From the NCBI RefSeq assembly GCF_029774155.1, contig NZ_CP103833.1, positions 1,798,001-1,862,000 on the forward strand: a DNA stretch of 64,000 nt. Direction: 5' to 3'. Each line of letters starts with the position of its first letter. Positions within the stretch are counted from its first letter, which is position 1. The notes below the pieces were generated by a model. It worked only from the letters and a program-made list of their open reading frames with translations. It was not told the DNA's origin and made no database searches. This document shows, one piece after another, positions 58,299-64,000 of the stretch. The position numbers and the translations under genes are program-made. Source of the DNA: Actinobacillus arthritidis (GTDB lineage: Bacteria > Pseudomonadota > Gammaproteobacteria > Enterobacterales > Pasteurellaceae).

Positions 58299-58314
58299 TG
58301 TGATATAGATCACA
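58299..58314. promoter_or_regulatory. CRP-cAMP site 2 upstream of mtlA
   Basis: TGTGATATAGATCACA, perfect consensus, 44 bp centre-to-centre from site 1. Confidence 0.88.
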
Positions 58315-58339
58315 TTTTAAAATACTAAACTCATAAAAA

Positions 58340-58355
58340 TGTGATCTGCATCACA
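58340..58355. promoter_or_regulatory. CRP-cAMP site 3 upstream of mtlA
   Basis: TGTGATCTGCATCACA, perfect consensus, 41 bp centre-to-centre from site 2, so the three sites lie roughly four helical turns apart. Confidence 0.88.
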
Positions 58356-58412
58356 TTTTTTCTAAAAGCGGTTAAATTTCTGGATTTTTTGTAAAATACA
58401 AGAGAGATAAAA

Positions 58413-58438
58413 AAAGCCTCTGAAAATTCAGAGGCTTT
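58413..58438 (-). terminator. terminator after glmS
   Basis: AAAGCCTCTGA AAAT TCAGAGGCTTT, an 11-bp stem with T-run on the minus strand; it separates glmS from the mtlA promoter region. Confidence 0.9.
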
Positions 58439-58456
58439 AATATCCCAAATATGAAA

Positions 58457-60288
58457 TTATTCTACGGTTACTGCTTTCGCTAAGTTACGAGGTTGGTCAA
58501 CGTCCGTACCTTTAATTAAAGCAATGTGGTATGAAAGTAATTGTAACGGTACTGTGTAGAAAATCGGTGCAGTTACTTCATCAACTTTCGGCATCACAAT
58601 TGTTTTGAAACCGTCTGCATCAGCAAAACCCGCATCGTGATCAGCAAAGACATATAATTGACCGCCACGCGCACGTACTTCTTCAATATTTGATTTCACT
58701 TTTTCAAGTAAATCATTTTCCGGTGCAACCACAACAACTGGCATTTCGCTATCGATTAACGCTAACGGACCGTGTTTTAATTCACCTGCCGCATAAGCTT
58801 CAGCGTGAATATATGAAATCTCTTTTAATTTTAAGGCAGATTCCATTGCAATCGGATAGTACTCACCACGACCTAAGAATAATGTGTGGTGTTTATCTGC
58901 GAAGTCTTCTGATAATGCTTCAATTTGTTTATCAAATACTAACGCACTTTCAATCTGTGCCGGTAAGCGTTGTAAAGATTGAACGATGTGATGTTCTTGC
59001 TCTTCAGATACCGTACCTTTTAAGCGACCGATCGCCACATTTAAAAGAAGCATACAGGTTAATTGCGTTGTAAATGCTTTAGTAGAAGCAACACCGATTT
59101 CCACACCGGCTTTGGTCATAAATGCAAAATCAGATTCACGCACAAGTGAAGAACTCGCTACGTTACAGATTGTCATTGCAGACATATAACCTGATTCTTT
59201 CGCTAAACGTAATGTTGCTAAAGTATCCGCCGTTTCACCTGATTGTGAAAGTGTTAATAATAAGCTATTTGGACGAGTAACGAATTTACGGTAACGGAAC
59301 TCAGAAGCGATTTCAACATCACAGCTCACGCCTGCGATTGCTTCAAACCAGTAGCGAGCAACCATACCCGCATTGTAAGAAGTACCGCACGCAACGATTT
59401 GTACGTGTTCAACTTTTGCTAAAATTTCCGCGCATTTGGACCAATCGCATCAATTTTCACTTTACCGTTTTCGATACGACCGTCTAAGGTATTCATAATT
59501 GCAACAGGTTGCTCGAAAATTTCTTTCTGCATATAGTGACGGTATTGACCTTTATCCGCCGCATCCGCTTCAAAGTTACCTTCGTGAATTTCACGTTCAA
59601 CTTTTTGTCCGTCACGCGTATAAATATCTACTGTTTCACGTGTAATTTCTGCAACATCACCTTCTTCAAGGTAAGCAAAACGGCGTGTTACGCTTAATAA
59701 TGCTAATGGGTCAGACGCTAAGAAGTTCTCACCGATACCATAACCGATAACTAACGGAGAACCTGAACGAGCAACGATTAAATGCTCCGGTTCGTCTTGA
59801 TTCATTACTACCGTACCGTATGCACCACGAAGCTGAACCACGGTTTTTTGTACCGCTTCTAATAAAGATTTCGCTGAACGTAATTCCCATTCAACTAAGT
59901 GAGCAATAACTTCGGTATCTGTTTGAGATTGGAATACATAACCACGTTCTTGTAAAACCACTTTTAATTCTTCGTAGTTTTCGATGATACCGTTGTGTAC
60001 TACTGCAATTTTGCCTGAACGATGTGGGTGAGCATTGGTTTCAGAAGGTTCACCGTGAGTCGCCCAACGCGTATGTGCAATACCTGTACCACCTACAAGA
60101 GGTTTCACCGCTAAAGCGTCATCAAGCTCTTTTACTTTACCGACACGGCGTACAATTTGCATATCGTATTCGTTATTTAATACCGCAACACCTGCTGAGT
60201 CATAACCACGATATTCTAAACGATGTAAACCGTCTACTAAGATTCTTGCTACATCACGCTGTGCTACCGCACCTACAATTCCACACAT
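58457..60288 (-). CDS. glmS: glutamine-fructose-6-phosphate aminotransferase (apparent frameshift)
   Basis: About 610 residues. N-terminal glutaminase with Cys2 nucleophile ([36 protein letters not shown]), then two SIS isomerase domains ([50 protein letters not shown]), ending [12 protein letters not shown]. Near 59430 one G is lost (GCGCGG where GCGGCGG is expected) within Asn-Ala-Ala-Glu, shifting the frame between IGPNA and [18 protein letters not shown]. It makes glucosamine 6-phosphate for peptidoglycan, lipooligosaccharide and sialic acid. The gene is normally essential, so a sequence error is likely. Confidence 0.95.
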
Positions 60289-60357
60289 ATTTTTTGTTCC
60301 TATATGTTAAGTTAAATATTAAGTTAAATTAAAAACTGTTATCTATAAAAAGTAACC

Positions 60358-60392
60358 ACAAGCGGTCATTTTTCCGAAAATTTTTACCGCTT
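60358..60392. terminator. uptake-sequence inverted pair after the DeoR gene
   Basis: ACAAGCGGT (60358-60366), then CATTTTTCCGAAAATTTTT and the reversed ACCGCTTG. It lies between glmS and the upstream DeoR gene and can fold as a terminator. Confidence 0.7.
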
Positions 60393-60395
60393 GAT

Positions 60396-61154
60396 CTATT
60401 CGGCAATGATGACCTCAATACCGTGCTTTTCTATCGCCGTTTTTATATCTTCAGAAATTTCTGCGTCTGTAATTAATTTATCAATGACAGACCATTCCAA
60501 CTCTAAATTGGGCATCTTACGCCCAAATTTTTGAGATTCAATCAAAACAATCACCTCACGAGAAACCTGTGCCATTACTCGACTTAACCCGACTAACTCA
60601 TTAAAAGTTGTGGTCCCTCGCTCCAAATCCAAGCTATCCGCACCGATAAACAGTTGGTCAAAATCGTACGATTGCAACACTTGTTCAGCAACCTTACCTT
60701 GAAACGAATCGGAACGGCTGTCCCAAGTTCCACCAGTCATCAACACAGTTGGTTCATTATCTAACAAGGTTAACTCAGTTGCTAAAGAGAGTGAATTAGT
60801 CATCACCACTAAACCAGTTTGATAAAGTGCCTTAACCATTGCCCCTGTGGTGCTACCACTATCAATAATAATACGATTATGATCACGAATTTGTTTTACG
60901 GCTTCATTCGCAATCGCTAACTTTTGATTTGAAAGTTGTTCATTATTATCTTCTATCATTTCTGACGGAATTTTTACTGCACCACCATAACGACGCAATA
61001 AGAAACCGCTTTCTTCTAAAGCGGTTAAATCTTTACGAATTGTCACTTCCGAGGTTTCAAAGAAATTTGCCAGTGTATCTACGCTTACCTCGCCTTGTTC
61101 TTGAACCATTTTAACAATTAAATGGCGACGTTGCTGTGTGTTTCTTTTCGACAT
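60396..61154 (-). CDS. DeoR-family sugar-phosphate regulator
   Basis: 252 residues. N-terminal DeoR HTH (QRRHLIVKMVQEQGEVSVDTLANFFETSEVTIRKDLTALEESGFLLRRYGGAV, about 8-60) and a sugar-phosphate sensing domain (IDSGSTTGAMVKAL, FIGADSLDLERG). A DeoR gene upstream of glmS suggests it senses an amino-sugar phosphate and controls glmS or related genes, as GlpR/AgaR-type regulators do; this is inferred. Confidence 0.88.
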   Translation of the reverse strand: MSKRNTQQRRHLIVKMVQEQGEVSVDTLANFFETSEVTIRKDLTALEESGFLLRRYGGAVKIPSEMIEDNNEQLSNQKLAIANEAVKQIRDHNRIIIDSGSTTGAMVKALYQTGLVVMTNSLSLATELTLLDNEPTVLMTGGTWDSRSDSFQGKVAEQVLQSYDFDQLFIGADSLDLERGTTTFNELVGLSRVMAQVSREVIVLIESQKFGRKMPNLELEWSVIDKLITDAEISEDIKTAIEKHGIEVIIAE

Positions 61155-61250
61155 TACCTTTCCAAAAATGTTTCGTCTTTACCAAAAAAGTTTCGTTTCA
61201 AAACATTTATATTATATTTAGTCTGATTTCGTTATGCAATCAATTCAATA

Positions 61251-61287
61251 AAAAAAGCCACTCTGCAAATGCAATAAGTGACTTTTT
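61251..61287 (-). terminator. terminator after the glycine-zipper lipoprotein gene
   Basis: On the minus strand AAAAAAGTCACT, a 13-nt loop and AGTGGCTTTTTT pair with one G-U; T-run follows. Directly downstream of the lipoprotein stop. Confidence 0.75.
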
Positions 61288-61292
61288 TCCAA

Positions 61293-61493
61293 TTATTTAA
61301 CTTGGCTACCGATTAATCCGCCAAGTGTTGCTCCGCCAAGCGTTGCACCGGTTGACTCGCCGATCATATGACCGGCAACGCCACCTACTGCCGCTCCGAT
61401 AGCGGTATTACGCTGTGTTTTACTTAAACCATTACATGCAGAAATCGTTGTTGCTAATGCGACAACTGCTAATACTTTAACAATCGTGTTCAT
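61293..61493 (-). CDS. glycine-zipper lipoprotein (OsmB-like)
   Basis: 66 residues. Lipobox ISAC with Cys20, then a glycine-zipper membrane-like stretch (NTAIGAAVGGVAGHMIGESTGATLGGATLGGLIGSQVK). This is the small OsmB / SlyB-type outer membrane lipoprotein architecture. Such proteins are often stress-induced. It has its own terminator. Confidence 0.85.
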   Translation of the reverse strand: MNTIVKVLAVVALATTISACNGLSKTQRNTAIGAAVGGVAGHMIGESTGATLGGATLGGLIGSQVK

Positions 61494-61604
61494 TTTTAAT
61501 GTTCCTCATCAATATGTTAGTACAAAATTATTGCATTAAGATTGGCACTCTTTAAGACTAAATGAGTAAGAAAAGGTTCGTTAATGTTTATTAAAATAAA
61601 TAAA

Positions 61605-61630
61605 AAAGTACGGAGAAACACCCGTACTTT
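61605..61630 (-). terminator. terminator after the HMW1C gene
   Basis: AAAGTACGG ... CCGTACTTT, a 9-bp stem with T-run on the minus strand, 8 bp after the stop codon at 61638. Confidence 0.85.
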
Positions 61631-61637
61631 TGATTAC

Positions 61638-63662
61638 TTATACCTTTTTGGTTGCAGATTTTTTAGCTTTTTTGACCGCCGCTTTTAGAGGTTCTTCCTT
61701 CTTTACCACTTTATTTGGGTTAGGTTCTGACTTAGCCGAAGAAACTTTATCTGTCTTTTTCGTTTTTTCTTTTTTCGTCGTTTTAGGAGCAAACTTTACT
61801 TTATTTTGCTTTGCCCACTCGGTTACTTTCTCCAGCAAAATTTTTCCCATTGGACTAGGCTTACCACTAAATAAAGTGTTTAAACCGTTATTTTCAATGA
61901 TATGGCGACGTAACGCCAAACGTTCTTGGTGATTTTCTGCCAAACGAACCGCTCGTTCCACATATTCATCAACTGTATTGGCAATCAACCATTCCGGTAA
62001 ACCTAAACGTTTAAATAAACCTTCGTCAATATGCTCATGTACTTCCACACCGGTTTTACAGACTCCGACTAAACCTAAAGTGACCATATCAATAATACCG
62101 TTGGTATTCCCAAATGGGAATGGATTCAGCATCATATCGCAATTATGTAAAATACCGAGATATTTATGATACGGTGAATGAGGATGTGCCGTCGCATCAT
62201 CACCTAAATAAGATTTAATAAAACGTTCTACATACGGGTGAGTAATACCACTTGATTGACCTAATGCGAAATGGAAATGTACTTTTACATTTGCACGATC
62301 CCGAATGACTTTTAGTACCTCTAAAAAGTATGGGTTTAATTTCATTGTGGTAGCGACGATACCGATATTAACTACTTCAGGTCGCTCACGTAATAAATAG
62401 TTTACTTGTTGAGGTGCAAGTGCTGATGGTACATAAGGTAACGCGTCTTTTGGCAAACGTAATAACTGCTCACTAAAACACGCTTCTGATCCCACATAAT
62501 CATCTTCCACAATCACATATTCAATAAAATCGGAATGGGTTGTTGCCGGATGCCCCAGTGCAATGACTTGAATAGGAGCTAAACGAGTATTACTTGCAAA
62601 AATCGTAATTAAATCCATACCGATACTTGGCATATATAATATAGATGCACCGTTTGTATCACAGATCTCCCGAATAAATTCTAATTTTTCCTTCATATTA
62701 TTGCCATCAACAATATGAAACTCATCAAATACCTGTTTTCCGGCATCATCTACCGAGTTTTTACCTAAACCGATTAAATGAAAATGTTCTCTTGCCGCAA
62801 TCATTGACGTTGAATGAGTACGATAAATTGAGTGAGCCGAATGGAAATGTTCCAGTAACACAACCATAACCGGCTTACCGTTTCGATAACCGATCTTGCT
62901 CACATCACGATCTTTCCAACCGTACTCATTTTCAATATGACGACGTACAACCTGATTCAGTGCTTTTTTGACATTATGCTTATTACTCGCAATATCATAA
63001 CTACAATGCATATACACATCATGCGAAATGGCACTCGGTACATGATTTAAATTCGCTAACTGTGCTAAATGTTCCGGAAACCACTGTAAAATTGCATTAC
63101 GTTTATTAAATGCTGTTGATGTTCCTATAAAACGAGGTGATTGCAATGCAAAACATAATGAGGCACATAATTCCGCATCTAATTGCCATAACGCTTCTAA
63201 ATTAAGATTAACATTCGATTCAGGTAAATATAAAATACAAAACTTAATCAATGCTGATTTAGTTTGTTCCAAATGAATATCGAATGGATCTTCCCGATTG
63301 GGATTACGATTATACGTTTGCAGAATATGATCCGCATTTACAAAAGGAGAACTTGCAAAAATTAAAGATAACCAACGTTGGAAAACAAGAAATCTCTCCG
63401 CTCCCGATTCTGAGATTTCTAAAGCAGGATCAGAAAAGAGTGTTGTAATCGTCACCGCCATACGAGTACAAAAATAAACAACTTTTTCCTGCTCTAGTGT
63501 TTCTAGCTGTAGTGGATATTCAAACTCTATCTCTTGAATACCGCCAAAATTCACATCTATTTGCTCCAAAATTAAAAGCAATTCGGTACAGGCTTCTTCA
63601 TAATTTTTTACAGCAACTGCGGCTTCAAACACAGCTAAATTCGGATTTTTCTTATTTTCCAT
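61638..63662 (-). CDS. hmw1C: HMW1C-type cytoplasmic N-glucosyltransferase (GT41)
   Basis: 674 residues. It closely resembles A. pleuropneumoniae HMW1C: FGGIQEIEFEYPLQLETLEQEKVVYFCTRMAVTITTLFSDPALEIS, SAISHDVYMHCSYD, VMVVLLEHFHSAHSIYRTHSTSMIAAREHF, ALGHPATTHSDFIEYVIVEDDYVGSE and NPFPFGNTNGIIDMVTLGLVGVCKTG. It adds glucose or galactose to Asn in adhesins. Unlike the about 620-residue App protein recalled, it has a Lys-rich C-terminal tail (about 614-674). It follows rimO by 20 bp; no alpha-6-glucosyltransferase gene follows it. Confidence 0.93.
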   Translation of the reverse strand: MENKKNPNLAVFEAAVAVKNYEEACTELLLILEQIDVNFGGIQEIEFEYPLQLETLEQEKVVYFCTRMAVTITTLFSDPALEISESGAERFLVFQRWLSLIFASSPFVNADHILQTYNRNPNREDPFDIHLEQTKSALIKFCILYLPESNVNLNLEALWQLDAELCASLCFALQSPRFIGTSTAFNKRNAILQWFPEHLAQLANLNHVPSAISHDVYMHCSYDIASNKHNVKKALNQVVRRHIENEYGWKDRDVSKIGYRNGKPVMVVLLEHFHSAHSIYRTHSTSMIAAREHFHLIGLGKNSVDDAGKQVFDEFHIVDGNNMKEKLEFIREICDTNGASILYMPSIGMDLITIFASNTRLAPIQVIALGHPATTHSDFIEYVIVEDDYVGSEACFSEQLLRLPKDALPYVPSALAPQQVNYLLRERPEVVNIGIVATTMKLNPYFLEVLKVIRDRANVKVHFHFALGQSSGITHPYVERFIKSYLGDDATAHPHSPYHKYLGILHNCDMMLNPFPFGNTNGIIDMVTLGLVGVCKTGVEVHEHIDEGLFKRLGLPEWLIANTVDEYVERAVRLAENHQERLALRRHIIENNGLNTLFSGKPSPMGKILLEKVTEWAKQNKVKFAPKTTKKEKTKKTDKVSSAKSEPNPNKVVKKEEPLKAAVKKAKKSATKKV

Positions 63663-63682
63663 AAATTATCCTTAAATTAAAC

Positions 63683-64000
63683 TTAACAAGTTCCCCAAAG
63701 ATCGTATTCATCTGCATTAGTAATTGTGACCGAAATAATATTACCAACTTTTACTTCTTGGTCTGAAATATTATCAACGTACACTACACCGTCAATTTCC
63801 GGTGCATCCGCCATTGAACGACCGATAATGCCCTCTTCATCAATTTCATCCACAATCACGGCAAGGGTTTTACCCACTTTTTGTTGTAAACGAGCGGCTG
63901 AAATACGCTGTTGAACCTGCATAAAGCGGTGGAAACGCTCTTCTTTAACATCTTCCGGCACTTGATCCTCCATTGCGGTTGCAACTGCCCCTTCCACTGG
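63683..64000 (-). CDS. rimO: ribosomal protein S12 methylthiotransferase RimO, 3' part
   Basis: Only the C-terminal about 105 residues are in the window; the frame stays open at the edge. [58 protein letters not shown] and the TRAM domain tail ([21 protein letters not shown]) identify it. It methylthiolates Asp of ribosomal S12. In A. pleuropneumoniae rimO is next to the N-glucosyltransferase gene. Confidence 0.9.
   Translation of the reverse strand, partial: PVEGAVATAMEDQVPEDVKEERFHRFMQVQQRISAARLQQKVGKTLAVIVDEIDEEGIIGRSMADAPEIDGVVYVDNISDQEVKVGNIISVTITNADEYDLWGTC

Overview
The window reads as chromosomal DNA of a Pasteurellaceae bacterium of the Actinobacillus pleuropneumoniae / A. suis type. 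Three things point there: at least 15 exact copies of the Apl-type DNA uptake 9-mer ACAAGCGGT (and no Hin-type AAGTGCGGT that I noticed), a urease cluster in the order ureA-ureB-ureC-(GST-like gene)-ureE-ureF-ureG-ureD with a urea channel gene in front, and an HMW1C-type cytoplasmic N-glucosyltransferase behind rimO. Species was assigned from gene content only; no database search was possible.

Layout. 0-8.7 kb, minus strand: a polysialic-acid capsule locus (neuS, a NeuE-like glycosyltransferase, a TPR/hydrolase fusion, neuD, neuB, neuA with an SGNH esterase tail, neuC) ending in a small lipoprotein gene. 9.2-10.9 kb: a periplasmic 5'-nucleotidase family gene with two apparent frameshifts. 11.1-12.4 kb: an AT-rich, overlapping two-gene module of unknown function, one product carrying a SEC-C type cysteine motif. 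12.5-25.0 kb, minus strand: secE-nusG-rplK-rplA-rplJ-rplL-rpoB-rpoC. 25.1-28.0 kb: a LacI-type regulator divergent from a PTS IIB/IIC pair with two operator-like palindromes between them. 28.2-34.6 kb: OPT transporter, dprA, def, an AlbA_2-type protein and hldD. 34.8-38.4 kb: a Slam-type outer membrane protein with an upstream candidate surface lipoprotein. 38.5-43.4 kb: small genes including an XRE regulator, a shortened YtfE-like protein, an SMR pump and a three-gene hipB-hipS-hipT toxin-antitoxin operon. 43.4-50.4 kb: the urease operon and urea channel. 50.9-54.4 kb: LysR regulator, NTF2-like secreted protein and an SLC13/DASS transporter. 54.5-58.1 kb: mtlA-mtlD-mtlR under three perfect CRP palindromes. 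58.5-61.2 kb: glmS and a DeoR regulator. 61.3-64 kb: a glycine-zipper lipoprotein, HMW1C and the 3' end of rimO.

How it fits together. The capsule genes make UDP-GlcNAc into ManNAc (NeuC), Neu5Ac (NeuB), CMP-Neu5Ac (NeuA) and polysialic acid (NeuS); no export genes are visible. The urease block carries structural subunits, all four accessory proteins and a urea channel, but no adjacent nickel importer. The mannitol operon imports mannitol as the 1-phosphate and oxidises it to fructose 6-phosphate, which glmS can use next door. Surface biology is prominent: polysialic acid capsule, Slam-exported lipoprotein and N-glucosylation of adhesins.

Quality warning. Ten genes (nucleotidase, rpoC, rpoB, rplL, rplJ, rplK, LysR, mtlA, glmS and others noted) carry single-base frameshifts, including genes that cannot be lost. 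Most sit in GC-rich GCNGC or GGC contexts, often Ala-Ala codons, and rplL has a garbled Ala-rich linker. These look like sequencing or assembly errors, so affected genes are annotated over their full extent. No rRNA, tRNA, CRISPR array, prophage or intact insertion sequence was seen.
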